A stretch of DNA of 64,000 bases, taken from NCBI GenBank assembly GCA_027574665.1, contig CM050657.1:20934700-20998699 (forward strand). Reading direction: 5' to 3'. The DNA is from Rhynochetos jubatus. Its lineage: Eukaryota > Chordata > Aves > Eurypygiformes > Rhynochetidae. Below are positions 9,809 through 24,800 of the stretch, piece after piece (position 1 is the stretch's first letter; every line of letters begins with the position of its first letter). Under the pieces are notes generated by a model. The model was given only the letters and a program-made list of their open reading frames with translations. It had not been told where the DNA came from and did not search any database. The position numbers were made by a program, and so were the translations under genes.

Positions 9809-12800
9809 CTGAGCAGAGACAGAGACAGGCATAAATGGGGAAGGACTGGCCCTTGCTCCTGCGCTGGGACAGTTGTGCTGGCAAGAGCCTACGGAGCTGG
9901 CAGCGCGTTCTGGAAGCTGCTCAGAGGCCTGTGCTGGAGCAGACCCAATCTGTAGATCTAGCCGAGGAGGCCCGCTCACCTGAGCAGCACTGTGTATGGA
10001 CTGGCTCAAGGGATGCCAGCAGAAAGCAGGCACGGCTGCCAGCGAGTGCTCTCTGCTGCCCCTGACACCACAGGAGCGGGCCGCTGCACAGATCCAACGG
10101 GACTGAGTTTGCCAGCCACAGGTGCCCCAGGGACCAGGACCAGGCAGCGGTGGAAGCATTATCAAGCTAAGAACAGCTCTAGGTTACATCTGGGGTGGCT
10201 GTGCCAGCCCCCCCATGGCCCACAGCCAGCGCCAGGGCAGCTGGGCCAGTGTTGCCACAGCTCGGGGCAGCCTGGATTTGCTGAGTTCCAGGAGAAGGCA
10301 GTAGCGCTCTTGGCTGTGATGCCACTGCCAGGGTCTGTCCTGGCCAGAGCACGCCCCCCGTCTGCTCGACAGCCACCTCCCTAGAGTGCTGCCCACCCTC
10401 ACACAGGGACTCCCGGCCCAGCCCCATCCCGGCCCCCCTTACCATCGTCTGTCTTGTCCAGGATGTTGAGGACGTCGGCCAGCTCTAAGGACAGCTCGTC
10501 CGGCTGCTGGGCCACGTACGGGTGGACGCACTGGATCTGCGGGCAGTCTGCCGGGGAACAGGGTGAGAGTGAGGGCTGAGCTGGGCTGGAGCCTGCTGCA
10601 GGATGGCACAGCGCAGAGGAGTGTGCACCGTGAGCTCTCATCTGGCAAGAAACCCCGCAGGGACACGGGGGACATCCCTGGGGGAAGGGAGCTGGGTGCG
10701 CCCCACTGCTGCCCCATGAGCAGCCTGGGTGGGAGGGAGAGTGCTGGTGTAGCCCAGCCCCCGCTGGAGGGGAGTGAGGCGAGGGCCAGGCCCAGAGACA
10801 GGTGGGTATTGATAGTGGAAACAGAAGGGAGCCCTGGGAGAGGGTTTGGCAGAGGCCCCAGGCATGGAGCTGGACTGAGATCAGGGTGGAAGAAGGTTCC
10901 CTGGGGTAGGGGCAAAGAGCTCCTGGCTCCCATGCTGTGCCTCTTACCAACAAGTCTGGATGTAAATGAGACGAACTTGGTTCTCCGGTTTGGGGCCAGT
11001 GAAATCATCCAGCGCTTCATTTCGCTCCTGGATAGGGAAGACAAACCGGGGCTGTGAGCATGAGACAGTTGTAGGGACCCCAGGTCTCCTGCCCAGCAAG
11101 CCCTGGGCTCCCAATTCCTCCTCTCATGGCCCTTTCCTGCCTGTTCTGCCCCTCTGGGTCCTGGACTCACTGGTGATGCTGAGCCCCTCCCTAGGACACA
11201 CTGGTTGGGACATCCCACATGCCCCAGTGCCCTGGACCCTGCTGCACAGGCAGCAGGACCCCCCTTGGACACGGTGCTGCTCCCCAGCGAGCCAGCAGCA
11301 GGGTGGGGGGCCTGGCACCCTCCGGCTCTAACCAGCAGTGGCAGCTCCTGGCTGAGCTGGGTCAATAGGAGGAGTTTTTCCTGGAGAAAAGCAGTCAGAG
11401 GAACCGTTTATTCCCTCAGCTGCTGTGCGGGAACATTGAAAGGGCAGAGCTGATGAATTCACTCACAGCCGAGCACTGCGGCACACCAAGGGTACCGCCC
11501 GCTTGGCAGCGGATGAGACGAGACCCGCGTGTGCGCCGCCAGATCCAGCACGCTGCTATGCGAAACCCGGGCCTGCGGCAGGAGGGTGAAGGTTTCACAG
11601 GTGCTGGAGAAGCCCCAGGCCCGGTGCTGCCTCGAGAGTTCCCTTGGCCCCGCTTGGAAACAGGGCGGTTCCTCTTCACAGGCTCCAGCTCCAGCCTGGA
11701 GCAGCAGCAGCTCGTGCTCCCGGCCCCGAGGGAGCCAGAACTTTCCACCTGCTCAGATGGTAGTTTTAAAGCCTGAACTTGACACACATCTAAAGCCACC
11801 GGAGTGTCTTCTGGGAGGAGAGAGGTCTAAAAGCGAGACGTGAAGGACGAGTGCTGGCAGGCTGATCTGCAAGGCTGGGAATACCTTATGCTTCAGAGCT
11901 GCAGCGCGATGCTGAGGACGAGTGAAATCGCCTGCCGCTGCAGGTGGAGTGCTGTCCCGCTTGCCGTGAGGACCCTGTGCCCGGAGGGGTTGGCACACAG
12001 AGATCAGACCAAGGCTCTTACCGTGCTGGTGGCCCTATCTGCAGGCTGGCCTAGCACACAGTTCCTTCCAGGGCTCTTTGGATCCTGTCTGCAGGCCCCA
12101 GCTCTCCTCAGCCTGGGGAGGGACCCAGCTGCACTCCTGTCCTGTCCCTGCGACCCGCTATGCCCAACCGTACTGCCAGCTCCTGGCAGAGCCCACCCAG
12201 GGCGTTAGCTGCAAGCTGCCACCAAGCAGGTCATTGCTTGTAGGGGTTCAGAGCTGGGAAGTGCCGCAAGAGCCGTGGAACAGGTGCACCAGCCTGTTTG
12301 GCACCCCCTTCTCTCTTCTGATTCCCCAGTTTTACAGTCTGAGCCCGGTACTGCCCCAGTTGTCCCTGCAGCTCTGGAAGAGCAGCCTTCAGCAGTTGCT
12401 GCATCGTGTTTCAGCGCACGAGACCTGTTGGCGAGCCAAGGGCTGGGTCGCACGCTCACTGTGGCCATGTAGAAGATGGGACAGGATGCAGAAGCGCAGA
12501 GCTGCACTTGCCTCCCCTGAGCAGAGGCAAACCCTGGCCTGGTTTATCGTTCTCCGCACAGCTCAGTCTCACAGACGTCAAACATGCGCTTGCCCTGCAT
12601 AACGTGACTGACATCTCTATTTTCAGTCCAGCAAAGCTGCAGTCACGTGCCTGGGGGGAAGGTCCAAGTTGCCGGCTGTGCTGGGGGCTCGTCCTCCTGA
12701 TCCCAGAGCTGCGGTGGGGGAGGAGGGGGTCAGGGTGCGGCCCCTGGGGTCCCAGCTGAGGCTGGTGTTCATCAAGGGATATGGATGCTGAACACTGGCC

Positions 12801-15800
12801 TGACAGCAAAGTAACATCAAGCTGGGGGCATGCATCATCTCTAGTAGCTGTTCGGCTGGTGGTACGTGTACACCTGTAATAGCACAGACGCTGTGCCTAG
12901 AAAACATGGGCCTGCTAAGGCTTGGGTCAATGAGAAAGCTGTGCCCTGAGCTGCAAAACAATCAGGTCTGTGTTAGTGCAGCTGAATCACTTGCCCAGCC
13001 TCAGCTTGCTGGAGCCTCAAGTGAAAAATCAGTGAGCCAAAAATCCTGTATCCAGGGAGACAAGGAGGCCCGGTGCAGCAGAAAGGCTGCATAAGATCGG
13101 CATCGGCTGTGGAAGGCGCTGAGCAACTGGCCTCTTCTCCCACCTTTGCCTACAAGCAGGAGCCACTTTGCTTCACAGGGCTGGTCAGGCATCCCCTTGA
13201 TCTTTGTGAGTCAGCCAGCTGAGCTGCTGGAGCAAGCGCAGCGTGCATCCTACTTCTTTTACTTTCTGAACGTGCTGCGGGCTGTAAATCAGTTGGGCTC
13301 CTGTGCCGGGCTGGTTTCTGACCTCTCTGTTGCAGAATGCAGGCTTCTCTCCTGTCCATCCTCCACCCTGGCTGCTCCAAACACCCTGTACACGAGAGGA
13401 ACCTGCCTCGTTCACTAGTACCCTTCAGTAGGAGAGGACAACAGCGGCCTCAGGAGAGCGATGCTGGGCAGAGTGGTTTGTGGGGCCAGCCCAGCTGCCT
13501 GCCTGACCCTGGTAAGCCTGGAGAGCTGATCTCCAGCACCCAAGGGTGCTGCCCTTGCATGGGTGTAGGGAGGGAGCGCTGCTGAGCGATGGCAGGGTGA
13601 CCCGTGTACTCACTGGGACGACGCCTTCAGCATGTAGCTGGCCTCCCGGTCATCTGCGTTCTCCAGCAGCCTCAAGATGAAGACGTTGGCCAAACTCTGG
13701 CCCTGATCTTCCAACTCTTCTACCCGAAGAAGTCCCCGGGGAGCAGAGTCAAACACTTGGTACTTGTCCCTGGGAGAGGTGAGAGAGGAGATTAGGAAAA
13801 ACTGCCGTTATTCCAGCAGACTTGGGCTTCAGCCACCCAGAACTGGACTGAGGACACAGACCAGGAGCAGCTGCGTGGCAGGAGGAAAGAAAATGTCCTG
13901 CTGTGGGAAGGGATGAGTGGGTGGCTATGAAAACCCACCGCAAAGCAAGAAAACCCTCTCCTTGCTCTGCCTTAGGCATCCCACTTGGCCTAGCACAAGT
14001 CGCTTCCTCTGTCTGAGCTCCCCCCGTACAAAACACAGACGGTGCTCCCCCCGAGGGGGCTGTGAGACTTAATTCATTCCTATTTGTAAAATGCCTCTGT
14101 GTTTTCTGGATACAAGCTGCCGCAGAAGCAAAATATTTCCAGGCATACAGACACTGCGGCGACATGTTTATTAGAAATGTTGGACGGGTGAGATGCTCCT
14201 TACGGGTGAGTCCAGTTAATGCCACAAAGAACACCCTGTTCTCTGCGACCCATCTGTGCTGCTGTGTTTCACTAGGGTCTAGTTGCGCAAGACCTAGTCC
14301 TAAACAGGGTGACGTTCTCCTCCTCCTGAGGCAGGTTACACCACGTCAACCGCTAGCTTCGGGCCTAAATTGACATCCCTCCCTGCTGCTCAGATTTTCT
14401 AGCCTGCTTTCTTGGAAGTTGAACTGAGCTGTTCTTCAGGCAGCGATGAGTCAAAAATCATTTCTTGACAGGAAGACAGGCCTCCTGGGTCAGCCCACCA
14501 GCTCATGTAACTCACTGCCACTCTGCAGAAACTGCTGGGTACGTGCTCGCTTACCCTGCTGGGAGACCTGGCCTGGAATGTGTTTGCCATGAATTTTCAG
14601 CTGGGGAGAGCTGTGCCACCTGTGAAGAGTCTGCTGCGCTCAACGGCAGGGTGACTGCGGGAGGGAGGTGCTATGGGCCAGGCCAGGATGCCCTTCCTGT
14701 GCCTGGGGGACAGGACGGGGGCACAGCGTTGCAGCTCGGATAAACCCAGGGGCCAACGGGACTGACGAGGGGCCCGGCGTACTACCCGAATTTTACACTC
14801 ACCCAGGAATTTGCCGGCAAATTACCAGCAGGTCGTTGAAAAGGAACAAGTAGATCTCTCTGAAGAGTTTCTTGGTGCGAAGCGTCCGTGATGTCTTTGG
14901 ACCGTTCATTTGCTGCAGTTCGCCCTGCTTCAGCAGCCAGCGGGAGTGAGAGATGATGGGCACAGACTAGAAGTGAGAAAAAGACGGCAGAGATCAGGAG
15001 AGCAGCAAAACGCTGTGGGCTTATGCAGTCAAGATGCTGAAAGCAGCAAGAGCTGCAGAAGGGAGGGAGGTGAGCTCCCATCACCACAGCCTGTGCTGCA
15101 GAGGATGGAGCAGAGCTGGACGGAGAGGTCAGCGTGCTCTGCCGTGCGTGCCGCAGCCCGGCACAGAGCGTAACAGAGCTCAGATGGGGACGTGGCAGGG
15201 GCCTGAGGATGAACAAACGCTCAAGGACGGGGATGCTGAAGTGCCAAGTGCTGGAGTTAAACACCAGGCTACGCTCTGCACAGCCTGATCTGTCTCCGGG
15301 AGAATCCATGTCTCATCACCTGGGCTGAGCCCTTCGGGCCAGGGAGACTGAGTTTCAAAAATGTGTATTTGGCCTTTTGGCTGCAAAAAAACCAGGTTAA
15401 ATGGTTTCTCACTGGTTGGGTCTGTCCCAGCCAGGAGGAGATCCTGTACATGCAGCCACAACAGCACTTCTGCTGGAGTTTTACCACAGATTTGTGTAAA
15501 ACACAAGAAGCCCAGAACAAAACACGTGTATTGGAACACTGCGCTTCCGATCAAATGACAGAAACGTTGGAAAATAACTGTGTGACAGCTACTCTTTCAC
15601 CTTCGCTCCTCCCTCTGTTCATCACATGCGTGGTGGCACAGCCTTTCTTTCCAAACTCTTTTCCTGACAGGAGCCCTGCCTGCACCAGTGTCCAAGGCAG
15701 ACCTGCTCCAGGGATGAACCAGCTCCTGCCCGTCCTCACAGCCTCAGCGTTACAAGAGCTGAAGGCAGCCTTGTAGCTACCCCGCCCTCGTGCTCTCCTG

Positions 15801-18800
15801 TGAGCTGTGGTCTAGCTCTGACACACTGGAAAGTGCTCTGGAAAAATCATATTCTTGGGTGCCCTCTGTGGCTTTCCAAACAAATGTCTCAATTTTTTTT
15901 AATTTTGGTCGTTCAGGTATGAAAAAAGGTTGATGGGAAGCTAAATATACCTAGAGTTTGGGAAGCAGACAGATCTGAGAAGCGTCTCCATAGCGCTCGA
16001 GAAAAGAATCGGCAACTTTATGCGCAGCATTGGAGTTTCCTGGCATGTATTAAATGAGACCTGGTGAGACACCCCTAAATATTGATTCAGTCATTCCCTG
16101 AGTAGAGCCAAAATAGATCATCAGCAGGTAATTAAAGACTGTACATAATGCATAAATGCAGGGATTAATTAAAATGGTGGGACAGTCTTCACTTTGGTGT
16201 TTTCCGGCTTTAAAGTGTTTGTTTTGTAGCTTTCATCTTCCTTTAATGTCATTTGTGATGTAAAATAATAGCTGAAAGCTGACCTGCATTTTGGAGAGGT
16301 GAGAGGGAGGAGCCAGAACTGAGTGCTGGAGCAGGAGTCACCCGCTGCGCATGGGCGGTTTGATGCCAGCGTGTCACATCTGTACATGCACAGCACGCTG
16401 GCCTCAGAGCTGCCCCAGGCCTCTGCAGCGCGTGTGCACGGAGACCATGCATGGGTGCAGTGCTGGCAGCGGCATCCCCTTCAAAGGCTTTGGAGGGGGA
16501 CAGTGTGGACCAGGCCACCACTAATGCTCACTAAAAGGAGTGCAACTATGTTAGTATTGCCACGTGTGTGCGCACAACATCTGGATGTTGTTGCTTCGCT
16601 GTCTGCAAAGGGTTACCAATCTGTGCTTGTACCTTGATCTTGAATTCCAGTTTCTTCTGGATGCTGATCATCTGCTCTGTTCGGCTCATCTTCCTGACGC
16701 CTTCATTACACGCCTTCACCACCTGGGAACAAGGGAGTAGAAAGATTTGCAGGTAAGTGGTGGTGGAGAGCACACAAAGGCCTGACCATGACAGGTAAGT
16801 GCCCTGCTGTGACAGAAATTGATGAAGCCAAGCTCTTCTATCAGCGCTGTATTCAAATGAAAAAGAGAAGGGGGGGGGGAACCAATAACAAAAGCCCCAT
16901 ACCCTCCCACCCCCAACACCCAGAAGATGTTATAGCTGAAAGACTCCTGGTTGCACAGCAAAAGGAACAGCTCCTTTTCCAGATTCTGACACACCATATA
17001 TCTTATCTTCCTTGTCCCAAATGCCTGAAATGAGGTACATGCACAGTATCATCTTCAAGAAGAGAACGAAGCCTAAGACCTTCATTTCAAAGATGCAAAT
17101 GCTGCGGTTCTGCCAAGGAGTGCCAATGCCAAGGCTATGAAATGTCCCAGGAAAGAGACGTTCATCACACAGAGCCCAGCTCTGTTCTGAGTACAAATTT
17201 TTAACTGAAAAACCACAACCAACGTGCAGGCTCTACCCTATTACAGGGACCTTAACCTAGATGCCACTGCCTGTTTCATAAGGAGCAACTCTTGGGAACT
17301 GGCTAGATAGAAAAATTACGTTGGAGAACAAGCTCCACTTTGTGCTCTGTTTCTGTGACTCAGAATCCACCAGAATACCAGCAACTGAAACAGTGAACAG
17401 CTCTTACCGCTCAGATAGGATACCTACAGAGATGATCTCTGTTGTGATGCCTGTACCTCGCTGGGTATTAGGCATCTAAACTTAAACACCTTCAGGAAAG
17501 TGACATGCAAAGGGAGTTATAAAATTGAACACACGAGTCACTGACAGCTGAGCAGCATTTTTCCATCAGCAGCTGTAGTCCTCTGCATCCTACAGGAACA
17601 GCCTTCCTCAGGCTTTTGACCAACAGGAAAACAATTGACAACCAGATACGTCATGAGGGATTCTGCAAATACTAATGCAGAACGTTCTTCGTGGCTCAGG
17701 TCTCTGCCTTTATCCCTAGCCATCTCCAAAGTGTGTACACCCTAGGCTAATTCAGGGCAAATCCAAGAGCCCGTTTTGTTCTAGTATTTCAATCAGAAGC
17801 TGCAACCATAACCTCAGGCTGATGTTCTAGCACAGTTTTCAACGTCAAATACTTATATTGAACTGCAGGATTCAGGACATATGCCAAGCTACTGATGGAG
17901 AAGAGTTCAAGCACTCTGTCCTAGCCCACGTAGCTGCCAGCTACATCCAGACCGTTTAGATATTAGCCTGGAGGTGGGATTGCCCTGTCTGACCATGTCG
18001 AGAACAGCTCGGATGGAAAACACCCCCATGCCTTCCCGGTGTTTTGTACACAGCAGTAACTAGCACAACCGAACACCACACCTGCCTGCCAACTTCAGGG
18101 ATGAGGGCTAAAAGCAGGCTTGTGTACTTCATTAAGAAACTGTTATTCTAGGTCAGAGGAAGAAGTATTGAAGGAAACCTGACACAGTTGTGCACTACTG
18201 CCTGTTGCAGCTCATTACATCTCTCAGTGGGATCCATCACCTTCAGGTAACTGCAAAACTGATCTGTATTCTTGAAAACCCCAAGGGAAAGCACTCTCTG
18301 CCCTTCCCTACAGCAGAAGCATACACATCTGTTGTTAGCCAGGGATTCTTCATCACTGACAACTAAGTGCTGCTAGGTTAGTCCACCTTTGGGAGCAAGG
18401 AGGACTTAAGGAAAAAAAAAGAAACACAGTGACAAGATTCAAAGGGACAGCTCCAGGAGTGAATGTAGTTTGTAGGTCTTTTTTGGTGGGGGGAAATGAG
18501 CACAATGGTTAAATCTTAATGGCTCTTTCAAACTTACTGTTTCCAGTTCTTTATGTGCGTCCAGGGCAGTGGTTTCCCTGTCAGACTTCTCTTCCACCTT
18601 CTTCAAAATATTCTGCCGGGGAGGAAAGGCTGTGTTAACTCTGATCGCAATCTGACAGCACAGAAAGGTCTTTGCTAGCCTCAGAGTTATTTCTGGCCAT
18701 CAGCCTAATTACAGGGCAGGTGACAGTACAGGGACTCTCACCTCTTAGTTCCTCTTTCTCATTAAAACCTGTTCCCATCTGACCTTGCGTCTAAAAGAAA

Positions 18801-21800
18801 GATAGGAAACAGACCTCTATTTTATTTAAAAAAAAAACCCCACACAACAGGGGAAAAAGAAAGCCAACCCAAAACCTAGAGCTGGCCCTAACAGTATTAT
18901 TGCTAATCCCAGTGGGATAAGACCATTTGAGGCGGAGCTGTTTCCTCACACCTAGAAGCATGTCCTCCGTGTGTTTAGACAAGCTGGCAAAGCACAGGAG
19001 GGAGATGGCTGACAGGCTGGGCCAAGCCACCATGATGTGTTACATGTACACGGACCATTTCCACGTCCTGCAGCTGTTCTGCGCCGTGCATCCGTGTGTG
19101 GGAGCCCTAACCGTCAGGCAGCTGGGTCAACGGGCTGTTGCTGCACCCTCTAGCAGCTCAACAAAGTTCCCCCGCAACCCTTTCACTCAGTAAAAGCTAC
19201 GTGGCAAATTCAACACTAATTTGGGGCCGGTGTCTGAGTGACTGAAATCTTTGTTCCGTAGTTGTTGAGAATGCCTACTTCTGTGGAAGGGCTTTATTCA
19301 GCTCTAGGGTTGATTGTGGCTGTATCTAAGCCTCATTTGCAGCTGCTGGTAAGGAAAATTCCAGGAGTGATCCAGAAGACCTCTGGGAGAGAGAGAAGAG
19401 CAAAACTCTACCTGAACCAGCAGCTTGAGCCGAGTGATCCTTTGAAACGGCAGAATCAGGAAGGAAGAAAAGGACAGGCCTTTGCACTTGGGATCCAGCT
19501 CCAGCTGTGAGATCACTTCCCGGAAAGCTGGCTTGTCCTGGCTGAGAGGAGAGAGAGAGAAGGTGAGGGCTCTGAAGGCTACCCTGCCTGAGAGGCTGGT
19601 ATATGGCCGCTGACCCAAAACCAGCTTGGTCCCAGAGACAGCATCTGCCTGGCCTCTCCCAATGAGAGAGAAGAGAGGAGGAGGGGACTGAATGCTTCTA
19701 GGTGTATTTTAGTTTAAATCTAGAACTATTTATAGTGTTGGGGGAGGGAAAAAATAGACTTTTAATGTACAAGCCATGGTAGTGTTCACATGTGTTAGCA
19801 CATCCAGCTCAGCAGCATACGCTGCGTGCGTAGGTGTGTGTGAATGGGGTGTGTGTCCAAGTAGATGAGTCAGAGGCATAATTACATATTTTTAAACAGT
19901 TGGAACCCTGTGACAAGGTGAAATTCACACAGTCGTAAGAATGAGACAGGGCACAGAACAGCTCAAGCTTGGCTACTCCTGGCTGCTTAGCCAGAGGATG
20001 GCAATCATTACCTGGCCTGAGAAGGTCACAGGCCATGCCCGGGCCTTCCCCGATGGCATTCAGAGTGGATGAGGGCATTGCTGGGCCGTGGGCGCTGCCA
20101 CACAGAGCAGCCTCGCAAGCCGCAGCTGCCGTAGCCAGGCAATGCTCCCTGGCAGCTGCAGGGCCCAGAGGAAGACTTACACTGCTGGAGTCCCGCTTGC
20201 AGAAACGGCTCGGAGGCGAAGAGATTGCCAACCGTGCAAAACCCGTCTTTACCGTGTGCGACTCGCGACATCTGAGAGAAGCCGTTGCAAGGGTTTCTCC
20301 CTGCTGCGGCAGGTACTCGTGGGATGGTGTGGCTCACCAGAGCCGCAGCAGAGTGGACCTGCGTGCATCTGAGGGACAGCCAAAGGGGCAGCTGTGACAC
20401 ACCTTGGGCTTCAAGCTCAGCCCAGCGCTGTGAAATTCTCGTGCCAACTAGGAGCGTGGGGAAGGGAGCCTGTTCTTGGCAATTGGCTTCATGTTCTCCC
20501 GCAGGTGAATAAAATGCTGCCCTCTAAATTAGTATCTAGGAATGCCTCTGTCTCCAACAGGTCTTTTCAGGCTCAAGTAATCCAGCCTAATTCTCCGTCA
20601 CTTCTGAGCATGTGGCTAATGGCTCTAGGCAAACTGTTTATATTTGGCAGCTATATTGCTCACCTCCGACTGGAGGGAACCCTGTGGTACCCTCCTTTTG
20701 GAAAGAACAGTTGGCCAAGCTCAACAGGGGCCACTTCAATTGGGGTTTTTTTTGCCTCAAAAGCTGGAGAGCAGAGAAAGAAAAGGATTATGGCTTGTTA
20801 TACTCCCCTGAACCAGCTGCTGCTATGGGCAGGAAATACAGTGCAGCATGTGCAGTGGGCTGTCCTGAAAGAATCCAGGACAATGTATCTAAAGAAAAAT
20901 TAATTCTCCTGCTCAGAGACAAGCTTGTAGGGCACTGTTTGTTTTGAGCTGGCATAAGAGAATTACTACCAGACCAAAAGACTTGCTAAACTTGAAAAAT
21001 ACTGCAAAAATATCTTGGATTATACCCTCAGGCCTAGGTAATGTTGTGTGTGTTAGCACCAGAATGTGAAGAAAATAGCCTTTTTTTCCCCCCCTTTTAA
21101 GAAAATTTTGTTCTATAAAAAATAAAATAATTGGGAAGGTCAAAGGCTTCCCTGAGAAGCTTGGGAAAAGCAGTAGCTGTTCTTGTAATCAGAAATCTGT
21201 ATTATATTCTTGGCCTTTCACACCTGTACTTGCAGTTTAAAAATACATACATTTGTGTCCCAGTGTACACCCTAAATATTTCCCACAGTTGGGAACCGCT
21301 AGCTCTGAATTTACTTGGTACGTTACCTGCATACTATACCACCCCGCCCTTACGATAAAGCCTAAAATTGTGTTTTCTTTTTATAGTGCAGTAAAAAATC
21401 AGCGAAGTGGGAAATCCTGTTTATGTGCTATCTAGCCCTTTCTCATAAATCAAAATTACAGTCAAATCTGTGGCCTGTTCAATGTGTGGCCTAGTCAAAA
21501 GACTTTAGCATCAAGCACTGGAACTCACAGAAGCTGCTTGTAAGCTCTCTCTTGGTAGGTCTGGTTGGAGACGTAGGTGATGTACACAGAGAAGTGATTC
21601 ACCGTATGCTGGTAGACAATATCACACACATCTGAGATCACAATATTCTCTTCCACCCGCTGCTCAAGATCCAACAGGAAGCTAGAAGAGAAACACAGCG
21701 CTCTTATTAATTGTGACCTGTCTGTCCCAGGTAATTCCCAGAGAGGCCCTTGGGGCTCAAAGCAATCCATGTGTTCACAGGCTCTTTGAAAAGACAGTGG

Positions 21801-24800
21801 ATGACAGACTGCCCCCAGCCAGCTCCTCCACCCCTCTGCACGTGAAGTTAGTTAAGCGATGCCATTCAGCTGGACAAAAATCCAGCAGCGCTTGTCTTAC
21901 CGTTCACTAACAGCCATGACATCCAGGACATTGGAGAAGAGGATGTGTGCCTCAGACTGGTGTAAGATCTTTTTCAGACGTTCATTCTCCATGAAGTGAG
22001 ATACCAGCAGATTCAGACTCTTGTAGTACGAGGCTTCAGAAGTAACCAGCTCAAACATGGCCTGGGGGAGAATTCCAAAGAAGGAAACCAGCAGTTACCT
22101 TCTACTTTTATACAGATGCACTTACAACTTCAGTGAGAACATCCGTGCTGCACACAGTCATGGACCTTGCGCCTGCCCTCCAGGCCCAGAGCACAGGGAG
22201 AGGTAAGCCCACAATAGCATTTGCCATGTGCTACACAAGACAGTGACTTGAACAGGGAAGATTTTTTCCCTCAAACCTGGCTCCTTCTTCCTCGCTCCTA
22301 AGTTGTTTGACCACATTCCTTCCATTGAATCTCTTCAGCAGAAATCTCTTTTTCTCACTGTCTGTAAGCAGTCTGATTTTTTGCACGTGCACCCATAAAA
22401 GCACTTCTAGTGTCACTCAGTCTTGACATGAGGCTCCTGCCGGCACCGGCCCCTTCTATGCCCACTTGCACTTCCATCTCCCTTTCATTGAGTTCCCCTT
22501 GGCAGCCCCACGCACCGTCCACCCTCCTGCTGATCAGGACAGCGCTGGCTTGTATCTCCGCTCGTTGGGGCTTATCGTGCTGCGCAGGAGGGTCTTCTTG
22601 CACCATCTACGCTCTTGTTTTAGAAAGACCACGGCGTGGGGGCTGTGCTGTGCAGCACGCGGCAGTCCCAGTGTGCATCACATGCTCCTTGGGGCAGAGC
22701 TAACAGAAACACATGATGTGGTGCTCCAAGTCCCTCTGTCTTCCTTGGCATGAAGCAAATACAGCTGCTTCTGTCCGAGCGAGGCCCCCGATTGACCCTG
22801 GCCACACACTTTTCTGACCCAAATCACCAAGGACTGTGACAGGACAGAACAGTCCTTAACTATTACTGTAAGTTATAAATACAATCCTCAAGTTCCAGCC
22901 CTTGCTTCTCCTGTTAAAAGACAAGCCTCTGGTGCAAAGCCTAGCTTTGCCAGGCCAGGGATGTGGTCTGGGGAAGCAGAAAGGGAAATTGATGGTTTGG
23001 TTCAGAGATAAATCACAAGTTAATGAGACAAGGACATAAAACCTGCCCCCAGCAGGTGCTGCAGGGACACTCCACTATTACCACACAGAGCTCACTTACT
23101 CTTCAGGCAAGTGCTTGTTGTCTTTGTTTAGAGGTAGATAAAAAGGGGATTATGTCAACATGTCAGTTGAAGGAAGATTAACTGAAGATTCTCACAAGGG
23201 CTTTAACTTGGTGAAAAATCATTAAATCCTTCAGACATCTCCTGAAGGTGCATCTTGGGCTCCTCTTCCTGGAGCTGGTCCATGCCACCACTACCGAAAG
23301 AGGAACCTTTTGGCAGCTCATGCAAAGTCTTGCTTCCTTGAACCCAAAGCTGCTTCAACCCCTGAGCCCAAGCTCCCCTACTGCCCACAGCTCCTCTCTG
23401 CACCCTGGTGAGGGTGGGAGCTGGCCAGGCAGTGCGGGCACCAGTCCCTGCGCTCTGCCAGCGGTTGCAGGGGCCCAGCTAGAGTCGAGGAGATCCAGCA
23501 GAGCAGCAGGTACATGCAATATTTTTTGTGCTGTGCATATGGAAAGGTTATCTTCCAAATTAGCTGAGAGACTGTCTCCTGGCTTGGTTGTTCTTTTGTT
23601 TTGTTTTGTTTTTAAAGAACTTATTTGAAATTCTTTACTATCAGTTTTTGGTCTTTTTCTGGAGACATTGTTTTGCAGCACAGAAGAATCTGAGGTAGAG
23701 AGACCTGTTCCTGACACTGTGCTGCAGTCCAAGATCTGGGAGGATGAGCACATCAAGGAGGGACTGTTACTCAGTCCAGAGCTACTAAAATACCAGCTGA
23801 AGTGACGTTTCAGCTCTTTGCGGGCTTGGTAGCCTAGGAAATATTCCCAGTGGGCAGTTGAGGCAAACAGGTGGTCCTTTCCTGCACCACAGAAGGAGGC
23901 TGTGCACGCACAGGGCAATGGGTGTGGGCATAAAGGAATGCACTTGGTTGGTGTATGTGGAGGAGCTGGTGTTTAACACATGAGTCGTAGGCAAAGAAAC
24001 AACAAAGAATAAGACAGAAGTGCTGGGACAAAAACAATGAAATCCATAGTGAAAATATCAGTGCGCAAGGTTCTGATTTAAAGGAGATGCTAGGGAAGTA
24101 AAGAACATCTCCACTGATCGGGACAAGCTTCTGGAAGTGTTCACAGCATGTGCAAGGCACAAGGTTCTCATTTTATTTTGGAGATCCAGCTGGTCCTCTG
24201 CAGACCCAACGTACCTACTTCAAGCAGCCCAGTCTGCTGTTTCCCTTTCGAATGCTAAGTATGAGCTGCAAACCTCCTAAACTGGCACCAAACATCCAAC
24301 CGTGCGATGCGACGATGTGATCTCTGTGGAATAACTGAACTTTGCCAGCTCTAAGCAATCACTAGAAAAAAAGAGCACGAGCTTCAGGTCTCAGAATTGC
24401 AAAAATAACTACAAAAAATTTGGACTAAATGTCAGTAGATGTAATAATATCCTTCTGAATCTACAAATAGTCTATAACTCCCTCCTGGAAACATGACCAA
24501 CACTGTTGCATCAGTCCTCTGGGTCATCAGCTGTGTGAAACCTCACAGCCACGTAAAAGCTACACTAATCATTTTCATTGCTTATGTTTTGGCAGAGAGA
24601 CTGAGAAAGGAAAAGAGAAGTGAAGCCTAAGGAAGAAGGAAATGTAGAAGGTAAAAAAGGAGAAAAATTAGAGTCACCAAAGACAAAAGTAAGTAATCCT
24701 ACAGGCTAAATTCCTATTGAGATAATATGGTGTTTTACTACATAGATTGGAAAGATCTGTTCCCAGTGGCCCTGCTATCCATGTAAACCACTAGGTAAGA